Assembly (NCBI RefSeq): GCF_946893725.1
Contig: NZ_CAMPPE010000005.1
Span: forward strand, 1-64,000
Source of the DNA: Anaerococcus sp. Marseille-Q5996
Lineage (GTDB): Bacteria > Bacillota > Clostridia > Tissierellales > Peptoniphilaceae
Direction of reading: 5' to 3'
Length of the DNA stretch: 64,000 nucleotides
The position numbers and the translations under genes are program-made. Numbering within the stretch: the stretch's first letter is position 1; each line of letters begins with the position of its first letter. Positions 1 through 8,479 of the stretch are shown one piece after another. The notes below the pieces were generated by a model that did no database searches, had not been told where the DNA came from, and saw only the letters and a program-made list of their open reading frames with translations.

Positions 1-114
1 TTGTTTGTTATTTATTGATAGGTTGATTATGTTTTTATTTTACATAATCATTGATATTAAATTTCATTTTAGATGTTTGTTTAAACATCCGGTTCATTGT
101 GTCGTTGTTTTTAA

Positions 115-153
115 CGACTTTTATAGTCTACCATTAATTTTTAAACTCGTCAA
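115..153 (-). promoter_or_regulatory. Promoter P3 of a tandem set (leftward)
   Basis: TTGACG (148-153), 17 bases, then TAGACT (125-130), followed by ATAAAAGTCG. Transcripts would run left off position 1. Downstream are three short hairpins: GTCGTT/AACGAC near 102-118, GATGTTT/AAACATC at about 73-90, and GATTATGT/ACATAATC at about 25-51. No gene lies in 1-331. The pattern is typical of a stable-RNA (16S) operon leader; that identity is inferred. Confidence 0.8.
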
Positions 154-209
154 CTTTTTTTAAATGATTTTTACAAAAAGTTTACTGTAGCTTTACATAT
201 TAATGTATC

Positions 210-248
210 GACTTTTTATAGTCTATCACCTTTTTTATATCTTGTCAA
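210..248 (-). promoter_or_regulatory. Promoter P2 of a tandem set (leftward)
   Basis: TTGACA (243-248), exactly 17 bases, then TAGACT (220-225), followed by ATAAAAAGTCG. It has the same orientation and the same start-region motif as P1. Confidence 0.85.
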
Positions 249-284
249 GAATTTTTTTATTATTTAAATCCTGACTTTTGGTGT

Positions 285-323
285 CGACTTTTTCTATTAT
301 ACAGATATTGAATATTATGTCAA
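285..323 (-). promoter_or_regulatory. Promoter P1 of a tandem set (leftward)
   Basis: On the minus strand TTGACA (318-323), a 16-base spacer and TATAAT (296-301) form a full-consensus sigma-A promoter. It is followed by AGAAAAAGTCG (285-295), a start-region sequence repeated behind the two promoters further left. Confidence 0.85.
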
Positions 324-331
324 TAGTTTTT

Positions 332-565
332 TTAATTTTCTTCTATTTCTGGTTGATAGTTTACAATTGATACCATTTTGCCATCTTTGTCTTGGATTTT
401 CCTTATCTTTTTGTCAAAGTCTATGCGTTTTAGCCAAATTGATTTTTCACATCCTAGGCATTTTATTTTCATATCTGCTCCCATGCGTTCTATCTCCCAT
501 TTGTTTTCTCCACACGGATGGCCTTTTTTAAGAGTTATAATGTCTCCTTGCTTATACTTCTTCAT
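332..565 (-). CDS. DUF951 family protein (YyzM-like)
   Basis: A 77-residue protein of the DUF951 family, whose function is unknown. The family hallmarks are the HPCG motif (Cys18) and a CLGC pair (Cys36, Cys39), consistent with a small metal-binding or nucleic-acid-associated fold. The start is backed by a GGAAAGG ribosome site a few bases upstream. It overlaps the end of the upstream MscS gene by 14 bases, so the two are one transcript; the association with MscS-type channels is common in Firmicutes. The length is normal for the family. Identity is firm, function is not known. Confidence 0.85.
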   Translation of the reverse strand: MKKYKQGDIITLKKGHPCGENKWEIERMGADMKIKCLGCEKSIWLKRIDFDKKIRKIQDKDGKMVSIVNYQPEIEEN

Positions 566-1403
566 TTATTTCCTTTCCATTTGCTAGGGCTACTACTTGT
601 ATACTTGGGTTTAGTTTTCTTTTAGATATCTCATCTATAATTAGTTTTCTTTCTTTTCTACCTAGTACCCATTGGTGGCCAGGGACTGCTACTGCTGTTG
701 TTCTTAGTAGGTATGAGTTTTCGCGGATTTCCATTATTCCAAATATACTTACGTCTTGGATAAGGTATTTGCCTAATTCTTGATCAGCTTTTAGTTTTTT
801 TGATACTGACTCGACTAAGTCTTGGGCTTGCTCGTAACTTACATCATATGATAAGAAGATATTACAATCAAATCTTATTGGCCCACTGTTTAGGTTTTGC
901 ACATTTGTGATTTGTGAATTTGGTATGGTGTGAAGAGATCCGTCGTAGTCTCTGATTTTTGTATGACGCATACCAAGTGTTTCGACAGTTCCTTCTACTC
1001 CTGCTGTTTTTATCCAATCTCCCACCCTAAATGTATCATCTAGGATGATAATTACTCCAGTTACTATGTCTTTTACTAGAGTTTGTGCACCAAAGGCTAT
1101 GGCAACCCCACCTATTCCTGCAGTTGCTATTATTGATCTAGTATTTATTCCTAGCATATCTAGAATAATCATCACAATGATAAATCCTACTATAAATCGA
1201 ATTACAGTATATAGATTTTTGCTAAGTGTTTCTATTCTTACTTTTCTATAGCCGTCTACATCCATCTTGTTTTTAAAGGCCTTGGCCATAAGATGTGATA
1301 GGCTATTAAGCAAGATTTTGCTGATAACTATAATGATTAATATTAATATTATATCTTTAATAATATTTGTTTTGGCTAATTGATTTAAGTTTATATCTGG
1401 CAT
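552..1403 (-). CDS. mscS: Small-conductance mechanosensitive channel (MscS family)
   Basis: A 283-residue inner-membrane channel that would open under membrane tension to release solutes during osmotic downshift. Three membrane segments are visible: about residues 14-36, 62-84 and 92-122. The third is the Gly/Ala-rich pore helix with the family run GAQTLVKDIVTG (106-117). The soluble beta domain follows, with DDTFRVGDWI (122-131) and the conserved PNSQITN loop (161-167). Start: AAGGAGGAG sits just before the ATG. Co-transcribed with the DUF951 gene downstream. Length and motifs match single-domain MscS proteins. Confidence 0.93.
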   Translation of the reverse strand: MPDINLNQLAKTNIIKDIILILIIIVISKILLNSLSHLMAKAFKNKMDVDGYRKVRIETLSKNLYTVIRFIVGFIIVMIILDMLGINTRSIIATAGIGGVAIAFGAQTLVKDIVTGVIIILDDTFRVGDWIKTAGVEGTVETLGMRHTKIRDYDGSLHTIPNSQITNVQNLNSGPIRFDCNIFLSYDVSYEQAQDLVESVSKKLKADQELGKYLIQDVSIFGIMEIRENSYLLRTTAVAVPGHQWVLGRKERKLIIDEISKRKLNPSIQVVALANGKEINEEV

Positions 1404-1463
1404 TTCTCCTCCTTTTTTTGCTACATTATATATTTTATAATGTATTCTCCAATTTTGCCATAT

Positions 1464-1491
1464 AAAAACACAGGATTTTTTATTCCTGTGT
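1464..1491 (-). terminator. Rho-independent terminator after the GDSL hydrolase gene
   Basis: Arms ACACAGGA (1468-1475) and TCCTGTGT (1484-1491), then a T run on the minus strand. The hairpin overlaps the last codons of the hydrolase gene. Confidence 0.8.
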
Positions 1492-1977
1492 TTTTTGAAT
1501 TACATTTAGAATCTCACCAGCTAATTTTATATGAAAATCTTCTCGCATATGAAGTCCATCTATATAAGAAGGTTTTATTTTTCTGGCGTCTATTATCGTT
1601 TCCTTAAGATTCTTTTCTAAGGCTGCCAGTTTATTTATTTTCTCATTTATCTCAGCGTATCTGGGATAGGAATCATCTATTTCCATTAGGGGTGGAATGA
1701 TTATTATGTTTTGCTGGCCTTTTGATTTGTTAAGCAATTCTTTTATATTTTCAAAAACTTGGTCTGGGCTAGTAGCATCAAAAAAATCATTTGTACCTGC
1801 AAATATTATTTGTATATCGCAGACATCTCCTTTAAATCTTTCTAGCATGCCGCTAGTGCGGTCCCCGTTTTTTCCTAAATTTATTACTTGATGTCCATAA
1901 TCTTTTAGCAAATCTGCATAAGATTTGTCTACCAAATAGCCTTCTGTATATGAATCTCCTAGGCAAATTATTTTCAT
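1480..1977 (-). CDS. SGNH/GDSL-type hydrolase
   Basis: A 165-residue esterase/lipase-like protein, cytoplasmic because it lacks a signal peptide. Block I is GDSYTEG with the nucleophile Ser9, block II is NLGKNGDRT (33-41), block III is GTND (61-64), and the catalytic Asp/His pair is DGLH (Asp140, His143). All four SGNH blocks are intact, so it should be active on an ester or acyl group; the substrate cannot be told. Its ATG overlaps the stop of glgB by one base (TAATG), implying translational coupling. A terminator closes the pair. Fine function unknown. Confidence 0.88.
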   Translation of the reverse strand: MKIICLGDSYTEGYLVDKSYADLLKDYGHQVINLGKNGDRTSGMLERFKGDVCDIQIIFAGTNDFFDATSPDQVFENIKELLNKSKGQQNIIIIPPLMEIDDSYPRYAEINEKINKLAALEKNLKETIIDARKIKPSYIDGLHMREDFHIKLAGEILNVIQKTQE

Positions 1978-3968
1978 TAATCGATCCTTTGTAGGGCAAG
2001 GGCTGTTCTTGCTGGGATGTAAATTTTTATCCCGTCATAGTCTGTGCCAGCTAATCTTTCTGTTTTGTAGACATATTCATGAGAAATGCGTCCTTTACCT
2101 CCAAATTTTACTTGGTCGGTGTCCATAGATACCTTAAATTTTCCTGTATCATGGATTGGAACTGCAAATGAATCGTATGAATTTGTTGGGTGGAAGTTGA
2201 AAATATAAACCACATCCTTATTTCTATATGCAATTACTTTTCTGTCATTATCTATCCATAGCCTAAAAATCCTATTGCCCAATTGCTCATGATTTTGAGT
2301 AAAGTCTAGCATTTTTTGATCAAATTTGGCTAAATATTGGTATTTTAGATTGTCATTTTCTAAAAGCGACCATTGGCGTTTGGCGTAGTCAAAGGAATAT
2401 CCATTGCCTTCTCTTGGGAAATCTATCCATTCAGGGTGGCCAAATTCGTTACCCATAAAATTTAAATATCCGTCTGATCCCATGGAGATTGTAATCCACC
2501 TAATCATTTTGTGAAGGGCAAGGGCTCTTTCTATTATATAGTTGTCATCATCCTTATTCATATGCCAGTACATTTCTTGGTCTGCTAAGGTAAAGATTGT
2601 GGTTTTTGAGCCAACTAAAGCTTGGTCGTGGCTTTCTACATAAGCTATGCGTTTTTCCTCTGGACGGTGGGTGGATAGTTCGTACCACAGATTGGATAAA
2701 TCCCAATCCTCATCGCGTTTGTCGAGGGTGCGTTCCCAAAAATCTGGCATACCCATAGCCAGTCTATAATCAAAACCTATTCCACCTTTAGAAATTGGCA
2801 GGCACAAACCTGGCATCGCCGACATATCTTCTGCAATGGTAATTACATCTTTTTTTACCTCACGGGCTAATTCATTGGCCATTTGCAGATAGTTTATCGC
2901 TTCTATATCTGTATTCATAGAAAAATATTTATCATAATGGTCAAAACTTATCCCACGGCCGTGGTTTTTATAAATCATCGATGTAACTCCATCAAATCTA
3001 AAACCATCAAAGTGGAATTCTTCTAGCCAGTATTTTACATTAGAAAGTAGGAAATGTGCTACACCTGGTTTTGCATAGTCGAATAATTTGCTATCCCAAT
3101 CTGGGTGCTCTCCCTTTTCTCCTGTATGGAAAAATTGGTAATCGGTGCCATCAAATTCGTTGATACCCTCGACGGTATTTTTTACGGCATGAGAATGAAC
3201 TAAGTCCATAATTACATTTAATCCCATTTCGTGGGCGGTATTTACAAGCGATTTTAAATCATTAATCCCCCCATACCAAGAACTTGGCGTATAAAAATTG
3301 CTAACTTGGTAGCCAAAGGATCCGTAATATGGGTGCTCAGCTATGGCCATCAATTGAACAGTATTATAACCTGCTTTTTTGATTCTAGGTAGGATGTTTT
3401 TTTCAAATTCTTTGTAAGTTGAAACTTTGCCCTCTTCACCAGCCATACCAATATGAGCTTCGTATATTAATAAATCATCATTTTGAATTTTAAAATCATC
3501 ATCGGTCCACTTAAATTTGGATCGCGGATTATACATTATAGCTGCAAAATCCCCTTTTTCATCTCTTTCTACTCTTTTTGCAAAAAGTGGAATCCTATCA
3601 GAAATTTTGCCATTTGCCTCTACTAAAATCTTTATGCGGGATCCATGAGGAATGGTTTTGATGCCTTTTACAGATATTTCCCAATCCTCATCATTTATTT
3701 TTTTCATTGGATGGGAATGCCTGTCCCAATTATTAAAATCACCGATTAAATAAAGGCTATCTGCATTTGGTGCCCACTCTCTGTAAACCCAACCAGTTTT
3801 TGTTTTTTGAAAACCGTAATAATGGTGGGCATTGGCAAAGTCAGAAAGTGTTTGGCCATCTCCTATGAGTCTATCTTTTGCTTTTTCATATTCGCTCATT
3901 CTAAGATTTATATCATTTTCATAATCTTTTATCCAAGGGTCAATGTCTAAAATTTCCCACTTTGCCAT
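1977..3968 (-). CDS. glgB: 1,4-alpha-glucan branching enzyme, GH13_8 (eukaryote-like) type
   Basis: A 663-residue glycogen branching enzyme that cuts alpha-1,4 chains and re-attaches them as alpha-1,6 branches. An N-terminal CBM48-like domain (about 55-150) precedes the GH13 barrel. The catalytic residues are visible: nucleophile Asp326 in GFRFDG, acid/base Glu380 in ITIAED, and Asp448 in VESHDQ. Runs such as HDQALVG, GNEFGHPEWIDFPR and WDSKLF match the GH13_8 subgroup, which contains the human and plant enzymes, rather than E. coli-type GH13_9. It starts just after an SD (GGAGGCAAAT). No glycogen synthase or ADP-glucose pyrophosphorylase lies in the window, so its substrate supply is unclear. 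Confidence 0.95.
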   Translation of the reverse strand: MAKWEILDIDPWIKDYENDINLRMSEYEKAKDRLIGDGQTLSDFANAHHYYGFQKTKTGWVYREWAPNADSLYLIGDFNNWDRHSHPMKKINDEDWEISVKGIKTIPHGSRIKILVEANGKISDRIPLFAKRVERDEKGDFAAIMYNPRSKFKWTDDDFKIQNDDLLIYEAHIGMAGEEGKVSTYKEFEKNILPRIKKAGYNTVQLMAIAEHPYYGSFGYQVSNFYTPSSWYGGINDLKSLVNTAHEMGLNVIMDLVHSHAVKNTVEGINEFDGTDYQFFHTGEKGEHPDWDSKLFDYAKPGVAHFLLSNVKYWLEEFHFDGFRFDGVTSMIYKNHGRGISFDHYDKYFSMNTDIEAINYLQMANELAREVKKDVITIAEDMSAMPGLCLPISKGGIGFDYRLAMGMPDFWERTLDKRDEDWDLSNLWYELSTHRPEEKRIAYVESHDQALVGSKTTIFTLADQEMYWHMNKDDDNYIIERALALHKMIRWITISMGSDGYLNFMGNEFGHPEWIDFPREGNGYSFDYAKRQWSLLENDNLKYQYLAKFDQKMLDFTQNHEQLGNRIFRLWIDNDRKVIAYRNKDVVYIFNFHPTNSYDSFAVPIHDTGKFKVSMDTDQVKFGGKGRISHEYVYKTERLAGTDYDGIKIYIPARTALALQRID

Positions 3969-3983
3969 ATTTGCCTCCTAAAC

Positions 3984-6041
3984 TTATTCTTTGTGCGCTT
4001 CTATAACTTTTTGTGTAATTTCTTTTGGTACTTCTTCATATCTTTCAAATTCCATGGAGAATGATCCCCTTGCTGATGTTTGACTTCTTAAGTCAATGGC
4101 ATAGGTTAAAACTTCTGCAAGTGGAGCTTCGGCAAGTATGATTTGGCTGCCATCTGCTTGTGGGTCCATGCCCAAAATTCTGCCACGTCTTTTGTTCATA
4201 TCTCCCATTATGTCGCCCATGTAAGTTTCTGGAACTCTAATTTCAAGTTTCATAACTGGTTCTAAAAGAATTGGGTCTGCTTCTTCTATACCCTTTTTAA
4301 AGGCAATTCTCGCAGCGGATTTAAAAGCTTGTTCATTACTATCAACAGGATGATAAGAACCATCGTAAAGGGTTGCCTTGATACCAGTTACCTTAAATCC
4401 TGCTAGAGGTCCTTCTAATAGGGATTCTTCAAGGCCTTTTTCTACTGCTGGGAAGTAGTTTTTAGGAACTGCTCCTCCAAACACTTCTTCATCAAATACA
4501 AAATCTTCTTCTGTTGGCTCAAACCTGATAAATACATCTCCGTATTGGCCAGCACCACCTGATTGTTTTTTGTGTTTACCTTGAACATCAGAATTACCTT
4601 TTATGGTTTCTCTGTATGGGATTTTGTAATCTACTATTTCTGTATTTACTCCATAATTATCACGAAGTTTATCCATAATTACTTTTAACTGAACATTTCC
4701 AAGACCTGATAGGATTTGTTGGTGGGTTTCTGTATTTCTGTCATCTTTGAAAGTAGGATCTTCTTCAATTAATTTTTGTAAGGCTTCTGAAATCTTATCC
4801 TCATCGTTTTTACTAATTGCATTTATAGCATAAAATAAAACTGGTTTTGGATATTTGATTGGCTTGTATTCTATTTTATTAGCAGCTGTTGCAAGAGTAT
4901 CGCCTGTTGATAATTCATCAAGTTTTGTAAATGCACCGATGTCCCCTGCAATTACTTTGTCAGCCTTTATTTGTTCCTTGCCCCTTAGGAAAAATAAATT
5001 TGACGCCTTTAATTCTTTATTTTTTGTAACATCTAAAAACTTATCATCTTTAGCAACTGAACCTGACAAAACTTTAAAAATAGAAATTTTACCAACAAAT
5101 GGATCTGCAAGAGTTTTGAAAACTACTGCTGAGAATGGTGCATCCTCATTTGCATCAAATGCTTCATAGCCATCTTTTACTCTAAAACCAATATGAGCCA
5201 CTTCATCATCAATTGATGGCATGTATTTTGTAATTACTTCTAATAACTGAGTAAGTCCTATTTCTCTTTCGCTAGATCCGGCAATAAGTGGGACAACAGT
5301 TCCGTTTAGGATGGCTTCTGTAAGACCTTTTCTAAATTCGCTTTCAGAAAATTCTTCGCCTTCAAAGAATTTTTCCATTAGCGAATCATCAGTTTCGGCA
5401 ACTGCTTCGATAATTTCTTCATAAACTGCATCTACTTCTGCTAGGCGGATTTCTGGGATTTCCACTTCTTTTTTCTCACCGTTTTCATATGTGTAGGCTT
5501 TTTTATCTAAAACATCGATAACACCTTCAAATTCATCTCCCTGTCCTAGCATGAGGGTAAGAGGTGTAACTTTTTTGCCAAATTCTATATGAAGGTCTGA
5601 TATAACCTTATTAAAATGAGCATTTTCCTTATCAAGTTTGTTTACAAAAATAATTGATGGGAGATTTATCTCTTGGGTATAATTCCAATATTTTTCTGTT
5701 CCAACCTCAATTCCATTTTCTCCGTCAATTACAAAAAGTGCTGCCTCACTAGCTCTTAAGGCTTGCAAAACCTCACCCTCAAAGTCAAAAAATCCAGGAG
5801 AATCTATAAAGTTTATCTTGTAGTCTTCGTATTCTATAGGAATGATTGAAGTTTGGATTGAAATCCCCCTTTTTTTCTCTTGAGCTTCATAGTCTGAAAC
5901 TGTAGATCCTTCTTCAACTCTTCCTTTTTTGTCAATTGCACCTGTTTTATATATAAGTGCTTCAGCAAGACTTGTCTTACCACTTGCTGAGTGACCGACT
6001 AAAGCTAAGTTTCTAATTTGGGATGTAGTATAATTTTTCAT
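3984..6041 (-). CDS. Elongation factor G-like GTPase (EF-G2/TM_1651-like)
   Basis: A 685-residue translational-type GTPase with the full EF-G domain order. The G1 loop is GHSASGKTS (16-24), the switch I region has RGISI (58-62), G3 reads DSPGFFDF (80-87) and G4 is NKLD (134-137). In classical EF-G the G3 motif is DTPGHVDF; the histidine needed for ribosome-stimulated hydrolysis is Phe here. Divergent paralogues with this change form the EF-G-like group found in many Firmicutes and Thermotoga. It is therefore unlikely to be the housekeeping fusA. An SD (GGAG) sits 7 bases before the ATG. It stands alone, separated from the PTS genes by a terminator and from glgB by 15 bases. Confidence 0.88.
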   Translation of the reverse strand: MKNYTTSQIRNLALVGHSASGKTSLAEALIYKTGAIDKKGRVEEGSTVSDYEAQEKKRGISIQTSIIPIEYEDYKINFIDSPGFFDFEGEVLQALRASEAALFVIDGENGIEVGTEKYWNYTQEINLPSIIFVNKLDKENAHFNKVISDLHIEFGKKVTPLTLMLGQGDEFEGVIDVLDKKAYTYENGEKKEVEIPEIRLAEVDAVYEEIIEAVAETDDSLMEKFFEGEEFSESEFRKGLTEAILNGTVVPLIAGSSEREIGLTQLLEVITKYMPSIDDEVAHIGFRVKDGYEAFDANEDAPFSAVVFKTLADPFVGKISIFKVLSGSVAKDDKFLDVTKNKELKASNLFFLRGKEQIKADKVIAGDIGAFTKLDELSTGDTLATAANKIEYKPIKYPKPVLFYAINAISKNDEDKISEALQKLIEEDPTFKDDRNTETHQQILSGLGNVQLKVIMDKLRDNYGVNTEIVDYKIPYRETIKGNSDVQGKHKKQSGGAGQYGDVFIRFEPTEEDFVFDEEVFGGAVPKNYFPAVEKGLEESLLEGPLAGFKVTGIKATLYDGSYHPVDSNEQAFKSAARIAFKKGIEEADPILLEPVMKLEIRVPETYMGDIMGDMNKRRGRILGMDPQADGSQIILAEAPLAEVLTYAIDLRSQTSARGSFSMEFERYEEVPKEITQKVIEAHKE

Positions 6042-6169
6042 ATTTTTCTCCTTTGTGAAAACATTTATATTTTAAAAATAAATATGCTTTCTAAATCCTT
6101 ATAAGTTAATTATATAGCAAATTTCTATATTTTACCACATTTTTTGCAAATGTTTTCATAAATTAATAA

Positions 6170-6193
6170 AAAAAGAGCACCCATGGGCACTCT
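6170..6193 (-). terminator. Terminator at the end of the mannose PTS operon
   Basis: Minus-strand hairpin AGAGTGCCC / GGGTGCTCT followed by a run of seven T, directly behind the DUF956 stop codon. Confidence 0.8.
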
Positions 6194-6548
6194 AATTTTT
6201 GAAAGCTCTTTTTATATAATCCACAAAGGATAATGATTTTCTAAGCTTTTCACTTGGTATATAATTGTTAATTGCTCGTAAAGTTTTTTTATTATCCACT
6301 GTCGAAAAGATAAAATCCCCATTTTGCTTGGTGTGGATAGCAAATCTTGGAATTTTCTTTTTAAATATAACTTCAGCGGTTATAAGTTCGATCTCGCTCC
6401 ATGGAATTTGGATAAAATCCCTAGGGTTTTTTTCATTGTAATATTCAATTGCCTTATTACCAATAACAAGATCCCCAGAGCTAGTAAAACCCTGGAGATG
6501 CCTTGCTTTTATCGATAAGTCGATATTTTTGTTCTGTGATTTAATCAT
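6192..6548 (-). CDS. manO: DUF956 family protein (ManO-like)
   Basis: A 118-residue protein of the DUF956 family, usually encoded right after the IID gene of mannose-type PTS operons (manO of lactobacilli). The proposed role is regulatory but poorly defined. A PH-like core is suggested by alternating beta stretches such as GDLVIGNKAIEYY and ISWSEIELI-like runs. The gene begins 3 bases after the IID stop. There is no good SD; instead TATAAT stands 7 bases before the ATG, inside the end of the IID gene. That could reflect re-initiation after IID or a weak internal promoter. Confidence 0.85.
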   Translation of the reverse strand: MIKSQNKNIDLSIKARHLQGFTSSGDLVIGNKAIEYYNEKNPRDFIQIPWSEIELITAEVIFKKKIPRFAIHTKQNGDFIFSTVDNKKTLRAINNYIPSEKLRKSLSFVDYIKRAFKN

Positions 6549-6551
6549 AAC

Positions 6552-7643
6552 CTACATTATATTAAAGTATCTAGCAACGATACCGATGATAAATAGGGCA
6601 ATGATAATTGTAATTGGAGAAACATCTTTTTTAAGAAGTTTTGAAACACCAAGTGTTAGTAATAATGGAACTAAGCCTGGGATAAGCATATCTAAGTTAT
6701 CTTGTAAGGTTGTGACTTTTTCTGGACTAAAGGCATTTGCTCCGTATGTTTCATACATTTCTAGGGCTTGTTTTATGCCTTCTGATCCACCTGGTAGATT
6801 TGCCCAATCGATAAATGTTTTGCTATCTTGAGCTACTCTTGTGATTTCCACTGGGAAGTCTACACTTACCCATCTTTGAACTAGAGCCCCAATTACAAAC
6901 ATACCAAGGATTGAAGCTGTCAGGGTTACCCTACCTAATAGTCCGCCTGATAAGTCTTTTGTAATTTCATTACCAGCCTTATATCCCGCTTCTTGAGTTC
7001 TCCATAGGAAAATATATCTGATTAGGTTCCATACTACGAAAAATAAAATTGGTCCTAGTGGGTTTCCACTTAAAGCTATGGATGCGCCAAGGGCTCCAAG
7101 TATCGGTCTAATTGTAAACCAGAATACTGGGTCTCCAACACCTGCAAGTGGTCCCATCATACCGACTTTTACCCCGTTAATTGCTGCATCATCAATTGCA
7201 GTACCATTTGCTCTTTCTTCTTCCATAGCAAGTGTTACACCTAAAACTGGTGCAGAAACGTATGGGTGGGTGTTGTAGAATTCTAAGTGGCGTTTTAATG
7301 CTGCTGCTTGACCAGCTTCGTCGTGATATAAAGTTTTGATAGCTGGTATCATTGAATAAGCCCAACCACCATTTTGCATTCTTTCAAAGTTCCATGTTCC
7401 TTGTAAAAATTGGTGGCGGTTACAGATTTTTCTTCTTACATTTTCTGGTAATTCTATTCTATCTGCACTTTTAGTTTCTAATTTCTCGTCTAAAACTTCT
7501 TCTTTTGTTTCAACAACTTCAGTTTTAGCAGGTTCTTCTACTATTACTTCTTTTTTTACAGCAGGGTCTTCATTTTTTATAACTTTTTTACTTGAATCTG
7601 CTTCATAAACTTCTTTGTCTTTTTCTTTTTTGTTATCAGTCAT
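6552..7643 (-). CDS. PTS mannose/fructose/sorbose family IID component
   Basis: A 363-residue membrane subunit that, with IIC, forms the sugar channel of a mannose-type PTS. The conserved start of the IID domain (QGTWNFERMQNGGWAYSMIP, about 81-100) and the C-terminal membrane helix (about 335-355) are present. IID proteins are usually about 270-300 residues. The excess is a charged N-terminal tail of some 65 residues rich in Lys, Glu and Val, probably disordered and cytoplasmic. The start has a strong SD (AAGGAGGGATCTT). It is third in the operon IIAB-IIC-IID-manO; the sugar may be mannose, glucose or an amino sugar and cannot be decided here. Confidence 0.92.
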   Translation of the reverse strand: MTDNKKEKDKEVYEADSSKKVIKNEDPAVKKEVIVEEPAKTEVVETKEEVLDEKLETKSADRIELPENVRRKICNRHQFLQGTWNFERMQNGGWAYSMIPAIKTLYHDEAGQAAALKRHLEFYNTHPYVSAPVLGVTLAMEEERANGTAIDDAAINGVKVGMMGPLAGVGDPVFWFTIRPILGALGASIALSGNPLGPILFFVVWNLIRYIFLWRTQEAGYKAGNEITKDLSGGLLGRVTLTASILGMFVIGALVQRWVSVDFPVEITRVAQDSKTFIDWANLPGGSEGIKQALEMYETYGANAFSPEKVTTLQDNLDMLIPGLVPLLLTLGVSKLLKKDVSPITIIIALFIIGIVARYFNIM

Positions 7644-7654
7644 AAGATCCCTCC

Positions 7655-8470
7655 TTAATAATCATTTATAATATCGCCAAGTGGGTCGCCGGAATTTCCG
7701 CTAGCTCCTGTACCACTTTGAGCAATACCTTTTAGCTTCATATAAATAAGGGCAAATGCAATACCGATAACACCAATACCTATAAGTGTAATATCAGGGA
7801 TAGCAGCGATAACAAAACCTAGGGCAAAAAATGGCCAGGTTTCTTTGGTACTCATCATATTTAAAACCATGGCATAACCAACTGCTGCAACCATGCCACC
7901 ACCTACTTGCATACCACCTTTTAGCCACTCTGGCATAGCATTTAGGGCATCCGTTACTGCCTTAGCAGGGATAAAACATAAAATAAGTGCTGGAATTGCA
8001 ATTCTAAGTCCTTGCATAGCAACACCTGACCAGTGGATTCTTTCTATTTTTTTAAAGTTTGCAGTCTCTGCTGCATTATCCATGGCGTGAACCATAGGAA
8101 TTGCTATAGTCCTTGCAAGCATGGTTAAAAATAAACCAGCCACTGATAATGGGATAGCTAGAGTGATAGCTGTACTTCTAGCTTCTGCAGCATTTGTAGA
8201 TCCTCCATTTAGGGCCAGGGCCATAATAATTGCAGATGCTACAGATGCTAAGGCTGCATCTGGAGCTATAGCCGCCCCAACATTTGACCAACCTAGGGCC
8301 AACATTTGTAGCGCACCACCTAGCATAATACCTTCTTTTAGGTGTCCTGTTACAAGTCCGATAAGGGTACAAGCAACAATTGGTTGGTGAAATTGGAATT
8401 GGTCTAGGACTCCTTCACAACCAGCTAGGAAGGCAACTACAAAAATTAATATAATATTAATAGCAGTCAT
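7655..8470 (-). CDS. PTS mannose/fructose/sorbose family IIC component
   Basis: A 271-residue, strongly hydrophobic protein of the mannose-family IIC group. The N-terminal run has the family pattern around GCEGVLDQFQFHQPIVACTL (17-36) and the Gly-rich LGGALQMLALGWSNVGAAIAPDAAL-like segment after it. About eight membrane helices can be drawn. It translocates the sugar together with IID. It lies 9 bases after IIAB and 11 bases before IID, with an SD GGAGAGG. The C-terminal tail is Gly/Ser-rich. Confidence 0.93.
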   Translation of the reverse strand: MTAINIILIFVVAFLAGCEGVLDQFQFHQPIVACTLIGLVTGHLKEGIMLGGALQMLALGWSNVGAAIAPDAALASVASAIIMALALNGGSTNAAEARSTAITLAIPLSVAGLFLTMLARTIAIPMVHAMDNAAETANFKKIERIHWSGVAMQGLRIAIPALILCFIPAKAVTDALNAMPEWLKGGMQVGGGMVAAVGYAMVLNMMSTKETWPFFALGFVIAAIPDITLIGIGVIGIAFALIYMKLKGIAQSGTGASGNSGDPLGDIINDY

Positions 8471-8479
8471 TTTCCTCTC

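Noticed and set aside
1-331. Small protein genes in the left-edge region
   Set aside because: The space is explained by three promoters and leader hairpins; no frame with an SD was found.
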